Shown here piece after piece: positions 11,536 to 23,346 of a DNA stretch of 64,000 nucleotides. Origin of the DNA: Diphasiastrum complanatum (taxonomy: Eukaryota > Streptophyta > Lycopodiopsida > Lycopodiales > Lycopodiaceae); assembly GCA_029204225.1 (NCBI GenBank), contig CM055092.1:44570309-44634308 (forward strand), written 5' to 3'. The notes beneath the pieces were generated by a model, which worked only from the letters and a program-made list of their open reading frames with translations, was not told where the DNA came from and searched no databases. Within the stretch, counting starts at the first letter, position 1, and every line of letters begins with the position of its first letter. A program made the translations under genes and the position numbers.

Positions 11536-12706
11536 TGTAGTGCAGGCATCCCAAAGGGAGCCAGAAACCATGACTTAGCTTCCCAGCCTTCAACTCTTGC
11601 CATCCAGACCCACTTGAGATATAAGCAGCCCACTCGCCAACAATGACCAGACTTAACCAACTTGAAGTTCGAAAACCAACATTGAGATCCAACTTGGTGC
11701 CATGCTAGATCGGGGGTCCCGATGCGGGTGACTTCCCTCCAAGCAAGCCGCCCAAAACTTAACTAACTCGAAGCTTCGTTATAAACGAGTAACATCCATT
11801 CCAAGCAAGTCGTATCAGACTTAACCAACTCAAAGCTTCGCCACGAGCGCTGGAAGCCAACCTGGTGCCACGCCAGACTGGACAGCCATAAACAAGTAAC
11901 TTCCACCCAAGCAAGCCATCCAACTCAGCCGACCCGTTTCCCAAGAGCTTAACCCATTCACGATCATGCAAGAAACACTCAGAACCACAAGCTGCAACAT
12001 ATATGAAGACAACCAGTTCTTGGACCGAATGGTCCCGACAGCATACCGCTGGCGTCCCGGAATATGACCCTCAGCTATGTGCCAGATCAAAAAGTTTGAA
12101 GCGGCTTTATAACTGGCGCTTTTACCGAACACTGAAACTCAGAAGGTAATCAGAGTCAGTTTGAGAGAAATCCCACCTTATTAATACATCTAAGAAGGTT
12201 ACATTTCAATTGTGAGACCAACCCTAGTCTCCGAGATGCTGGCATGCCAGGGCGGGGCGCCAGGACAACATTCCAAAAAGGGAGGTTGAGACTTGATCGT
12301 CCTGAGTCGCAACCCGCACTCCCCTATAGTATTGGTGGGATTTACCAACTTCCCTCATACCAATTACTCTACCCAAGCTAGTAAAGCACGTTTTCTCTTT
12401 CTAGAATTTTCTCTCTCTAGATAGTAATTTTCTCTCTCTAGAATTTATTGATCCCCAGGCTTCCTTTAATCATGCCTAGATCATGTGAGGTGATTGCACA
12501 TCGATCTGAACTCTCTAGACTTCGCTAGAACCGATCAAAGATTTTCAGCCATAGGGACTTGGCGCCGGCTGGATTCTGATCACAGTGGCACCGGGAGCAG
12601 CATCGGCGCTGGTGGCACTAGGAGCAGCAGTGACGCTGGTGGCGCCAGGAGAAATGTTGGCACCGGTGGCACCAGAAGTAAAGCTTGTAAAGGTAGCTTT
12701 ACAACA
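11536..12706 (-). repeat. 3' LTR of the 4.16 kb element
   Basis: Minus-strand start TGTTGTAAAGC at 12706 and end CTACA at 11536. The part at about 12580-12690 holds degenerate triplet-rich units of the form GGTGGCACCAGAAG. The run at 12395-12450 has CTCTCTAGA repeated more often than in the partner LTR. Confidence 0.8.
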
Positions 12707-12720
12707 TCCACCCCACCTTT
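12707..12720 (-). other. Polypurine tract of the 4.16 kb element
   Basis: On the minus strand AAAGGTGGGGTGGA immediately precedes the LTR start TGTTG. Confidence 0.65.
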
Positions 12721-14534
12721 ATAAAATCTGATGTCCTCATCAAATGTTAGATTAAAGTAAGGTGTCTCCCAATTGAAAATAACTATACATTTAAGCTACT
12801 TAGCATAGTACTCAAGTTACTGGCCACTTTTATTAACATGGTAACTGGCACACCACAAGTCGGAGGCTCAACTCTTTGTATTGAAAAATTACATAACTTG
12901 AAAATATCACTTTGTCTGAGAAAAGTGTAGATTTTATATCGCTTACGTAAAACCCAAGAACCTTATTAACTGGTGACAGAGGCCTTTCTGTGAAATGTTC
13001 GCCCTTGTCGCTTCTGAATTTTGACTTTGGAACTCCTTTGAGCTCCTGATTTGTCCTTGATGCACTTTGTGTTGAGCTCCCGGAGCTACAGATTTGATCA
13101 GTTCCGCACATGTATCAGAGCTCCCTGAGCCAAAAGATTTATCATTTGATTGACCACTGTATGGTCCACTCTTGTTGCTTTTGCACCTTGATTTCTCTCC
13201 TTGTCCCAGCCTGATCTGGATATTTTTCCTTTTTGGCTCTTTGGGGTAGGCAAAGATTGAGTACTCCGCAATGCACCTCTCATTTAGCTTGAGGGTAGTT
13301 GTCTTTGAATCAACCCAAATGTAACCATACCTCGTGGAGAGCCAAGGGGTCACACCAGTTTGATCTGCATCCGAACTAACTCTTTGCGTTTGTTTGAAGC
13401 ACCATATCCATCGCGCAAAACTTGACTTTCACAATTTCATCACTGGTGAGGTGGCTCACAATCAAAACAAGAAGTGCACATCTAGCTTGGCTTCAAGTAG
13501 CTCTCTTTGAATCAGACAAATGCACCCAGAGTTTGCACTAGTTCGATCTCAACACGAACTGTCCCTTAGCGTCCGTTCGAAGTACCAAGTCTCTCATGCA
13601 AGACTCAACTTTCACAGTTCCTTCATTGATCAACTGCTTTACACGTAACACAAGCTAGCGTACTCATTATGTCTCCTCATCATTGCTGGTCCAGAGAAAG
13701 CCTATAGCAAGCTTTCATTTCCGCAACAAAAACTTGTCAACTTATTAGGTTCAAAGTTCACTAGTCTCCTCGTGTGAGTATGGAGATTCGCCTTGAATTT
13801 GCCCCCATTTTGATCAACTTTCATTCAACATTTACACCAAGCGAGGGGTGTGTGTAATAGTTCCCATCCACTTATAAAATCAGTTGACTTTTAGAGTAGA
13901 GTTCTCAACCTCAAAAGCCTTTCCAACACTTTGCTTTCCATCTGCTAGGATTATGACTTGATCTAACTTGTTGCCAATCTCTGAAGAGGATCCCAGTCTT
14001 TCCCCTTTGAGGAAAAATCCAACTGATACCGGATATTACCCATGCTTAGTGAGTTTCAGTTCCAAAGATAGCCATCCCAAATGAAGACCAATTGCTCCAT
14101 AGAAGATCTCCCCTGAAATTGCCCTTTCCAACTTTTGACCTTTCTGCTTGCGTCTGGTGGGTGTTGTCGCAAATGAAACTAACCCAAGAAACAGGCTAGA
14201 TTCGAGCAACATCTCTGTATCAATGGTTAATTCGTACAGTTCGAATATGTCGCTCCACACCCCATAAGACACAGACTATGCTTTCACCTACTTAGGCAGC
14301 ACTTTGTCTCATCTGTCCTACGTGCAGACAATGCCAAGCCCGAACCGCGGAAACTGACCGTGCTTACACCTCAAGGCCAGCACCTTGACTCATCAAGTCC
14401 CTCGTTCTACCAACCACCTCGACCGTGGATGCACCCATGCTTACACTGTGGGCAACACTTTGCACAACAGTTGTCCTGATGAACCTCAAACAATGGCCAT
14501 TTTCGTGAGATCCGCATAGCCGACCGGCCAGTCG
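12721..14534 (-). other. Interior of the 4.16 kb element, no recognised gene
   Basis: The longest minus-strand frame (13353-12943, 136 codons) is rich in Lys, Ser and Gln and has no motif I recognise; it may be decayed gag or merely open. Other frames are short. No pol motif is found on either strand. Confidence 0.5.
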
Positions 14535-14546
14535 ACTCTGATACCA
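14535..14546 (-). other. Primer binding site of the 4.16 kb element
   Basis: On the minus strand this reads TGGTATCAGAGT, two bases inside the 5' LTR, matching the initiator tRNA-Met primer site. Confidence 0.8.
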
Positions 14547-14548
14547 CA

Positions 14549-15693
14549 TGTAGCGCAGGCATCCCAAAGAGAGCCGGGAATCATGACTTAGCTTCCCAGC
14601 CTTCAACTCTTGCCATCCAGACCCACTTGACATATAAGCAGCCTACGCCAACAATGATCACACTTAACCAACTTGAAGTTTGAAAACCAACATTGAGATC
14701 CAACCTGGCACTATGCCAGAGCGGGGGTCCCGATGTGGGTGACTTCCCTCCAAGCAAGCCGTCCGAAACTTAACTAACTCGAAGCTTCGTTACAAACAAG
14801 TAACATCCATTCCAAGCAAGTCGTATCAGACTCAACCAACTCAAAGCTTCGCCACGAGCGTTGGAAGCCAACCCGGTGCCACGCCAGACTGGACAGCCAT
14901 AAACAAGTAACTTCCACCCAAGCAAGCCATCCAACTCAGTCGACAGGTTAGCCCGTTTCCCAAGAGCTTAACCCATTCATGTCCATGCAAGAAACACTCA
15001 AAACCACAAGCCGCGACAGACATGAAAACAACTAGTTCCTGGACCGAATGGTCCCGACAACATATCGTTGATGCCTTGGACCGAATGGTCCCGACGGCAT
15101 ACCATTGGCGTCCCGGGATACGACCCTCAGCTATGTGCCAGATCAAAAAGTTTGAAGCGGCCTTACAACTGGCGCTTTGACCAAACACTGAAACCCATAA
15201 GGTAATCAGAGTCAGTTTGAGAAAAATTTCACTTTATTAATACATCTGAGAAGGTTACATTTCAAGTGTCTGACCGACCCTAGTCTTCGGGGCGCTAGCA
15301 TGCCAAGGTGGGTGCCAGGACAACATTCCAACAAGGGAGGCTGAGACTTGCCCTGAGTCGCAACCCACACTCCCCTATAGTATTGGTGGGATCCGCCACC
15401 TCCCCTCATACCAAGTACTCTACCCAGACTGGCAAAGCACGTTTTCTCTCTCTAGAATTTATTGATCCCCAGACTTCCTTTAATCATGCCTAGATCGTGT
15501 GAGGTGATTGCACATCGATCTGAGCTCTCTGGACTTCGCTAGAACCGATCAAAGATTTTCAGCCATAAGAACTTGGCGCCAACTGGATTCTGATCATAGT
15601 GGCGCCGGGAGCGGTGCCGGCACAGGTGGCATCGGGGGCAATGCTGGCACCAGTGGCGTCGGAAGTAAAGTTTGTAAAGGTAGCTTTACAACA
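14549..15693 (-). repeat. 5' LTR of the 4.16 kb element
   Basis: Partner of the repeat at 11536-12706. It carries an extra local tandem duplication at about 15040-15110, around GGACCGAATGGTCCCGAC, which is present once in the other LTR. Confidence 0.8.
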
Positions 15694-17292
15694 GCTTGTG
15701 TTGGGTGGAGAGTGTCTGCAGGTGTTTGTTCTGTGCAAATGGTGTGTGTAGTGTGTGTTGCAGGTGATGGTGGTTGGCAAAAGGCTGGATGTGTTTGCAA
15801 ATGATGACGGGAGATGGAAGCAAACCGTTCTTGAACATTGCAGACGGTAAGGGTGAATGAGGTGGATGTGTTCAAGTGGCAACGTGCAACAAATATTGAC
15901 AGATTCTTACAAATGCAAAGACGACAAATGTTGACAATTCTTTGCTCCAGAATCTACTACGTGTTTCTTGCTCATATGGTTTACCACTTCCGTGTTTTCT
16001 GCGTCTTAGCGAAGGTTGTGGGCTTGTTATTTACATTTTTATTCTTATTACAATGCCCAGATCAGACAGAATGGACATATTTCAACGTTGTAGTATGTTT
16101 GTCCTGTCTGTCAGAGGACAACTCAGGGTCATTCACTCTTGAAAGCACTCACACTCAATCAGAAATGCAAGCCATGAACATTCATTTATAGATCAGCATG
16201 CAGCCCAAATGAACGTTCAACGGTTCCTACAACTACCTACTCTAAGAACGACCAAGGAACAACTATTGAAACTCCAATTAATCTACAACATTAACGAAAA
16301 ATAAAAGAAGAAAACAAGAAACTAATCTACAACATTTTAGAAGTCCAAGAATCAAGAAACCAACCAGTGTTTTGATTATTAGATATCCCAAGAACATCAA
16401 GAACTAGAATGTCAAGAATCTACAAGATTTACACCACATTTCTAGCATCTATAGTTTACCTGAATGCTGGAATCTACATTAATCCACAAGCAAGAAAAGA
16501 AATCTAATCCACTCTACGATCCACAACCACACACAAAGGAGGGAAGGACAAGATCATACATGCATTACTCAAGAAACAAGCATGATCAAGGAGCCCAATC
16601 GATGCACCAAACTCGTGGAGGCTCTTCTCATTTCAGCATGGAGTAGATACAATACACAAAAAGCTTCTCTTCTCAAAGAGGGAGTCTCTTAAATAAGCAA
16701 GAGAGCTCCTTAGGTGGCATCCTAGTGGCATTTTCACATTTTACAAATTACAAGTGGAATTATGCTCTGCACTAGAGGTCACCATCAAAAGGTGGTTCAC
16801 TCTACTTTCTTTAAGAAGGGTCTACTTGCATTTATTACATTTGTCTAGAAATACTAGTTCCTATATGGTCATTCCATCTTTCGGGATTCACCATGAAACT
16901 TACACAGTTCTTGCTTGTCATTCCTAACTAGCATTTCTTGGCTCTCATACTCGTTTCTCAGTCTTCATTCGTCTCATCTTCTCAGAGACCTCCTCGGTCT
17001 AAGGTGAGAGGTGCTCTTGGGTAGCTCTGGCCGAGTATCTTGGGGATTCATCAGAATTAGCCAACAATCTTGTATTAGACATTAGATTTGAGCTATCTCA
17101 AGTGATGACACAATGATAACCAAAGCGGCTTGCTATTCTTTAGATGTGCTAAAATTTGAGTTATGAACTAATAAGGGAATGTTTCTATGGCATTTGAAGA
17201 CACTAGTACCTACTTTTAAAGATGAGTTACACTTGATTGATATTAACACCGTTCTAAGATTATGATACTCTTTTAAGGAGGATGCACAACCA
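15694..17292. other. Unassigned interval
   Basis: GT-rich sequence at 15700-15800 is followed by AT-rich DNA. A 117-codon plus-strand frame (15838-16191) has a hydrophobic middle, but its domain is not recognised. No LTR, primer site or pol motif is seen. Confidence 0.3.
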
Positions 17293-18950
17293 TTAACTCA
17301 TTATTTTTGGTTTGATATCTGAATGGACAACATCTAACAGACCTTTTGCTGCACGTCTATAACTCGATCTAAGAGGAATCCTAGTATGCTTTCCAAGGAT
17401 GAAGCTATGGCAGATAGGGAAATCGATTTTACCAAAAGGATAGTCGAGACCAAGTGCTGGAAATTGTCTGGACATATTCGATACAAATGCATAATTTAGG
17501 TGTCCTAAGCGATGATGCCATAGTAATGCTTTATTGACAAGAACAGAGGTTTTCAAGGCTTGACTAGAATCAGAATAACAATGTGCCAATCTATATAAGT
17601 ATCCATGCCTTTTGCCGAGTGTAAGGACCTTATTACTCCTATCGATAATTCTGCATTGATCAGACTCAAACTCCACCTTATGACCTAAATTTATAATTCT
17701 ACTTACTGATAACAAATTTGTAGAGAATTTAGGAACATAGAAGACTTTTGACAGTAGTTTGAATTGATCATGTTGGAACCGTAATTTTATAGTAACTTCA
17801 CCTTCGATAGTGTGAATACTATCATCACCAAGATGAACATACTTCTTTGTGTTGTAAGGCATATAGGAATGAAAAATCTCACGATGATTGGTCATATGTT
17901 GTGTAGCTCCAGAATCCAAAAACCACGAATCATCTGAATTCGCGTATTTGTCTTTGACCATCAAAGCGCCTTCGTCCATTTCGACTTCAGAAGATGCTGT
18001 AACTGTATTTGCTTGTTGATCCGGTTGCTTGGCTACATTCTTTGCTTTGAGAATTCGGCAATCTTCGATCTCATGGTTATTGTGCTTGCAATTCTTGCAA
18101 AACATCTTTTTCTTCAACGAATTTGGATTCGATGATTGTTCTTGACTTTGAGTCTATTTTTGATTCGATGCAGACTGCTTAGAGCTTTTTCGCTTCTGTC
18201 ATTTCGAGCCCTTGTTGACATATAGAGCATGAGACGAAGAGGTAGACAAAGTGTCTTGACTTCTTCGATTATCTTCTTGCAATAACATAGTGATATCTGT
18301 GGTAAGAGTTAAATTTGAGTGTGTCGTGATGATCATCACCCAGTTCTCATATATAGAGGACAGACTTGAAAGCAATGTCATAATTGCGTCTTGATTGTCT
18401 ATGACTGATCCGACATTGGCCATCTGTTGCAAGAGATTCTTAAACTAGTTAATATGATTTTGAAGAGAATCATTGTTCGACATCTTGAGTGTGAAGAATT
18501 TCTTCGAAGATGTAACTTGGTGGTTACGTCTCTCACATCATATAGTGAGCTCAGGATGTTCCAAACTTCTTTCGAAGTTTTGGCTTCAGCTATGTGGCCA
18601 ATTTGAGTATTGATATATTGAGGACAATAAGCACGAAAGCTTTACCATCCATCGATTTCCATTTTCAGTCAACTGTGTCGTCTTCAGACTTCACTTCGAT
18701 ACTATGTAACAACATCCCATAACTCGTTGGCGATTAGCAAGATCTTCATCTTAAATTTTCATAGATGATAATTGGATCCATTCAGCTTGTCTGTGATAAA
18801 ACCGACTTTCCTTTGAGAATCCATCTGGAACTTTAGGCTGTCGATAATTCGATTGTCGTTAAGAGAAAGATACAATGATGTGGAAATCAATTCCTTGATA
18901 CCAAAACAAATTGATTCGAACTGAAGAATAATTTGATATTGCAAAAGATA
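17293..18950 (-). pseudogene. Ty1/copia gag-protease-integrase start, broken
   Basis: Minus strand, from the 5' end: a gag start with DKLNGSNYHL (18760s); gag core NDSLQNHIN then QQMANVGSVIDNQDAIMTLL (18490-18200, one stop in between); a zinc knuckle CKNCKHNNHEIEDC (about 18100); the protease motif WFLDSGATQHM (about 17910); the pre-integrase region LLWHHRLGHLNY; and the integrase start VVHSDIKP. The frame ends there at 17293. A primer site and LTR lie directly upstream at 19003-19598. Frameshifts lie between about 18430 and 18760, and everything 3' of the integrase start is gone. It is a close relative of the plus-strand gag at 22518. Confidence 0.85.
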
Positions 18951-19002
18951 TCAAGTATAAGAGTTTTCGCTCTGATATAGTATTAGGCCTTGAAGAATCA
19001 AC

Positions 19003-19014
19003 GCTATGATACCA
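19003..19014 (-). other. Primer binding site
   Basis: On the minus strand TGGTATCATAGC, a variant of the initiator tRNA-Met primer site, lies between the LTR (right) and gag (left). Confidence 0.65.
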
Positions 19015-19598
19015 TATTGGAAAGAGGTATGTGAAAGATAGGTCAAATAAGATTCGAATAAGGTCGAATAAAAGAATTCAAACAACAGGAAAGAAAACTT
19101 ATCATGCGCAGTGGAATAGACTATTTTCCTCTTTCTTCATGCATGACTACGCCTATCAATTTCGAACAAAACAATAGTGATGGAAATCATGTTCGATCTT
19201 ATAGTAACTAACTTTGAAATCATTAGTATTGTAGTGATTACGTAGCCAAGCATTAATGCATTGAATTATCAGACAGATATACTAAGCAAAATGCAACAAC
19301 GTCCAATTGTAGGACAACTAATTAGGTCGTCAAATGGATAGTGAGCTAGCATCCATCCAAATTGAGCTAACATCTGTCCAATTGAATCTTCCCAAAAATT
19401 CTGTGGCTTCAATTAAGGCGAACAATACTCGACAAAATATTTGTTGGACTATGCTCGAACATTTATAAGTCAAATTCACCTATGAGTGATTCCCGAGTAG
19501 TTATGCAGACTTTGTAGAAACACGAAGAAAATTGCAGGTCTGGATATGAGTTGGACGAAGATTAAAATGTCGAATAGTTGATTAGTAGGAGAATAATC
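19015..19598 (-). repeat. 5' LTR of the minus-strand copia copy
   Basis: Homologous along its length to the solo LTR at 3375-4137 (reverse complement). Its end CCAATA corresponds to CCAACA there, one base changed. The first six bases of the LTR are not conserved, so the right boundary at 19598 is approximate. Confidence 0.75.
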
Positions 19599-19677
19599 TT
19601 TTGGCGAGCAGCTAGCTATCCCTTACGGGGAGCTAACTACCTCCTAAGGAATTCACTAGCAGCGGGACGGTTGGTGG

Positions 19678-19678
<1 letters not shown>

Positions 19679-19747
<69 letters not shown>
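19679..19747. repeat. (CT)n microsatellite
   Basis: About 34 uninterrupted CT units. It creates a run of Ser-Leu in one frame, which is not a gene. Confidence 0.97.
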
Positions 19748-19749
<2 letters not shown>

Positions 19750-20523
19750 GGATGCTTCTTTGGTTAGAAATACCTTGCTATGCTGCTACACAACTGGGCA
19801 ACGATAGACTTACCATTTTTTCAAGAACATAAGGTCTTAATTCAAATACCCTTCTACACTTGCACAATAAATGTTTTTTTTTTAAAGGTTTCCCACCTTC
19901 ATGTGTTAAGACATGCTCTACAAAAGATTTAAATTTAAGGACTAAATGGAGGGAAATAAACTCTTCCAAAAAAATGTGACCTTCTGGGAAAACTCACTGC
20001 ATGACGCTATAAATCATGCAGTCTCGACGAATGTTCCTCACAACACCTTGTGAAAAAAAGTTCATTGTCTTTCTCCTCCGGCAAATGCGCCCTATCAATC
20101 CTCTACTCGTTGGAAGCTATCATACGATAAGAGTTTTCTACTTCACTACTTTGCAGAGCTATCATTTTTTGTGTTTTTAGCGATTGGTGTTATGCTTCCT
20201 TGCTTGTTTTCTGATATAGTTAAACATAACTCATCATATGAAGTACTTTTTATGAAGGACTTTGAGTTTGATAGATCGCTGTCCACATCGATGGACATGC
20301 TACCTTTTTTATTATGGACATATCCATCGGCCTTATAGGCAATGATGAACTTCTAACCACCTTTTTCATCTCTTAAAGAAATGATTTTTCACCTCAGTTG
20401 CAGCGATGAATCACTAGCTGTCTTCCACAACTTTGTAATCAATGACATGCTTCTATTAGACAACGATGGAATAGCTTTTCTATAAATCATATTTGTGTTC
20501 TAACAAACACATAGATATGGCCT
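19748..20523. other. Unassigned interval
   Basis: AT-rich, no recognised coding. The right half contains scattered ATGGACA words related to the repeat that follows. Confidence 0.35.
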
Positions 20524-20830
20524 CTGTCCAATGATGGACAGTAGGCTCATATGTAAACCTGTAAATTGTATATCATGTGCTTGATAGACCTCTTGTCTAG
20601 CAATGGACAATAGGTCCTATTAATCATTCTTGAATGAAGTTTTTTTCAAGCATACATCCTACTGTCCAGCGATGGACAGTAGGCTCATTTATAAATTGGC
20701 AAATTGTCTCTCATGTGATTAATAGACTTCCTGTCCAGCGAGTAGGTCCTATTAATCATTATGGAATGAAGCTTCTTCAAGCATACATCCTGCTATTTCA
20801 GCTATGGACAATGGGATACTCATCATTGAT
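20524..20830 (+). repeat. Degenerate tandem repeat, ~138-bp period
   Basis: CTGTCCAATGATGGACAGTA at 20524 recurs as CTGTCCAGCGATGGACAGTA at 20662. The units share AGGTCCTATTAATCATT and AAGCATACATCCT. Two units and a partial third are seen. Confidence 0.7.
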
Positions 20831-22117
20831 CGCCACAAGAGTTTGCTTATAAAAATGCTTAAGGGATCTAACGCTATATGGACAATGATCCAACTTTTGA
20901 TTTATCACTAAGATGATACTTCTATATGTCTTTTCAAGCTTTCAAGTTATCTCATAAAGAGTCTCACTATTCGATACTAAACTATCATTGATGCTTTTTG
21001 GTAGTGTAGCATCTTTCTGATACTACGGCCTATTACCATTTACGTTTTGGTTCAAATTCAAACCAAGCATTACCTAGCCTCTAAAAAGGTATGTCACATA
21101 TTAAAACACTTTAAAGCAAGCAACTTTGACCACTCTTTTTACATTGCTTAGAAGTTTTTATTTAATTCTTAAACATAGGGATAAAGACTTTTTTTTTTCT
21201 GTCGTTATGATCTAAAGATAAACGAACTTCTCGTGGAAACAACAATGGCATCCTCTTAAGAAGCCACGTCTATGAACTAACTCACTTTTTACATTTACTA
21301 ATGTCTTTACATCTTCTTAGTACCTTAGCTAAAATAGATTTTCGGGGGTAAAAATTCTAAGGGGGGAAGAAGAGTGGACATCAGAGGTAGTAAGTGTGCT
21401 CAGGAAATGTATTTCATAGTCAGGATTATCAAAATTTCTAGGAACAATGGCTTAATACTAGATATCAATTTCCTAGATAGAATTAATTTGGTTGAATTCA
21501 TAATTGATATCTTTGTAACCATTGAGTTATCCACAATTTTGGATGTCAATTGTGATGATAGAAGTAGAATCTAATACATATATAACATTGGACCTGTTAG
21601 TTGACATAAGCTTATCCCTAGAGTTGATGCTCTTGGATCAGTAGGGATTCAAAGCTTATCACTAATCTGGAAGGATCGGAATGTAATGGTGAACCATGTT
21701 AATTCTTCCGCTTAAGTCATAGAGTCATGTGTGAATCAATTATATCCATCTGAAAGGCATGCCAGTCATCCAAATAAACGGAATCTCCAGGTTTGGGAAC
21801 AAAGGATAACTCTGGAAGGAAGAGCTGGTGATTTGGGACATCAGTAATTTTGGAAAGATAATTCTAGGACTGTAAAGATCTGATTATCAATGGAATATTT
21901 TACTACCTAGTCATGAGATGGAAAAAAGAAGACCATTGATTAAAGGTTGGGGTATTTTGTGAAATTCTAAGCTATTACAAAATCAAAAACCCTTAAATCT
22001 ATTTCTCGTTTTCTTAATTAATCCTTTACTTCTTAGTAATTTCTTGAATATTAGACATCAGACTAGTTTAAATGATTCTTTCCAGCATGAAGTTATTCTT
22101 CTAAACGACTGTTATAT
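20831..22117. other. Unassigned interval, perhaps an LTR at its right
   Basis: A purine run CTAAGGGGGGAAGAAGAG at about 21358 resembles a polypurine tract. The primer site at 22374 implies that an LTR ends at 22373, but its start is not clear. No coding region is recognised. Confidence 0.3.
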
Positions 22118-22130
22118 CATATGAATTACT

Positions 22131-22213
22131 CAAGGGAGTTGGCTCAATTGGTTAGCTTGACATCCAAAGTTTCTTTGGTCTCAAGTTCGAGCCTCCCCTT
22201 GGAAACCAAGAAG
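22131..22213 (+). mobile_element. tRNA-derived SINE with 13-bp target duplication
   Basis: The 83-bp body has a pol III A box (TGGCTCAATTGGTTAG) and a B box (GGTCTCAAGTTCGAGCC) at tRNA spacing, and closes with a small CTTGG/CCAAG hairpin. It is flanked by perfect copies of CATATGAATTACT (22118-22130 and 22214-22226), the hallmark of retroposition. It does not fold as an intact tRNA and has no acceptor-stem partner for its GGGAG start at the 3' end. Confidence 0.8.
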
Positions 22214-22373
22214 CATATGAATTACTATTTGTGTGATTAGACTTGGGAATTTAGATAGATTTTAAGATTATCGTGTTTCAATTTCTTAAATCCAGGATAT
22301 CTCTTTTGCACAAAGGAATTTAAGAAGAATGGTAGTTACAGTCACTCGAGTTGTCATCCCCACATTTTTGACA

Positions 22374-22386
22374 TGGTATCAGAGTA
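22374..22386 (+). other. Primer binding site
   Basis: TGGTATCAGAGTA follows TTTTTGACA, a plausible LTR end. It lies 130 bp upstream of the copia gag start. Confidence 0.7.
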
Positions 22387-22517
22387 GACATTTCAATAAT
22401 CTGCATTTTCTACTACAGATTATTAGTCTTGTTTCTATCAAGACATCTTTCTAGCAAACGCACAACCAACAATATTCCGACAATCGTTGTTTCTACCAAT
22501 GATCTCGTTCAACCAGA

Positions 22518-23346
22518 ATGAATCCATCTTCTAGTTCATCTCTCATTGACAAACTCAATGGAGATAACTACCATATCTGAAAATTCAAGATGAAGGTTAT
22601 ACTTCTAGCCAAAGAATTGTGAGACATCATTGATGGCATAGAGCTCAAACCAGAAGGTGATACAGCCATCATCACCAAGTGGAGACTGAGAGATGACAAA
22701 GCATTTGCCATGATCACCCTCAACATCAAGGATACTCAGATTAGTCACATACGTACTGCTCAGATTGCTAAGGATGCATGGCTGATGAGACATCCTAGCA
22801 ACTCTCTACGACATCAGAGACGTTACTTCCAAGCTTCATCTGAGGAAGAATGTCTGATGCAAATAGTGTTTCGAGTCATCTCAACACCTTCAAAAATGTT
22901 ATGGAGCAGATGACTACAACTGGCACAGTCATAGAAGATTTCGATGCACTCATGACTCTATTATCGAGTCTACTTGAAGCCTACAAAAATTGGATAATGG
23001 CAATTTCTACCCAAGAGCACCTCACTCTATCAAGAGTAATTTCGCTGCTCCTACAAGAGGAGATCAAAAGATCAGCATCCTCCTCAGGCTCAGGATCAGA
23101 TCCTCAAGCTCTATATTCGAAAAATCAGAAGTTTAGATCCAAGAGATCTACAAAGTTAGGCTATACTGACAAGAAGAGCAACATGCAGTTTGGACCAAAT
23201 TTCGGTTCAGGATCGAATTCAAGCTCTTCATCATTTCAATCAGTGCAGAAACTTTTTTGCAAATATTGTAAGAGGACTGGCCATGAAATCAAGGACTACC
23301 AAACTTTGAAATACAACAACAAAAAGAAGAAGCAGTTCCAACAATA
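22518..23346 (+). pseudogene. Ty1/copia gag, broken
   Basis: The ATG at 22518 opens MNPSSSSSLIDKLNGDNYHI, the typical start of a copia capsid protein. A TGA follows within the first 25 codons. The frame then recovers (KDAWLM, AMITLNIKDTQISH) and shifts near 22850 into a 165-codon stretch with FKNVMEQM, DALMTLLSSL, LLQEEIKRS and a zinc-knuckle-like CKYCKRTGHEIKDY whose final Cys is replaced by Tyr. It stops before protease and nothing of pol follows. Gag packages element RNA in cytoplasmic particles; this copy cannot. Its closest relative in the window is the gag at 17.3-18.9 kb. Confidence 0.85.

Larger units (their letters stand above)
11536..15693 (-). mobile_element. Non-autonomous LTR retrotransposon without pol (4.16 kb)
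   Basis: Two long direct repeats (11536-12706, 1171 bp; 14549-15693, 1145 bp) are LTRs. Just left of the right copy is a minus-strand primer site TGGTATCAGAGT, and just right of the left copy is a minus-strand polypurine tract, so the element reads on the minus strand with its 5' LTR at the right. Flanks are GCTTT and GCTTG, an imperfect 5-bp target duplication. The 1.8 kb interior has no RT, integrase, protease or zinc-knuckle motif, so the element would need proteins from elsewhere. The LTRs differ at roughly 8 per cent of compared sites plus indels, implying an old insertion. Confidence 0.8.

Noticed and set aside
15559-15882. Two overlapping Thr/Pro-rich minus-strand frames
   Set aside because: They translate the triplet-rich LTR repeat and GT-rich flank; no domain and no continuation.
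19578-19832. Open frame with a long Ser-Leu run
   Set aside because: Created by the CT microsatellite; the same artefact occurs at 50676-50867 and 61913-62221.
22131-22205. A functional tRNA gene
   Set aside because: A and B boxes are present, but the 3' end does not pair with the 5' GGGAG to make an acceptor stem, and the 13-bp flanking duplications indicate retroposition.
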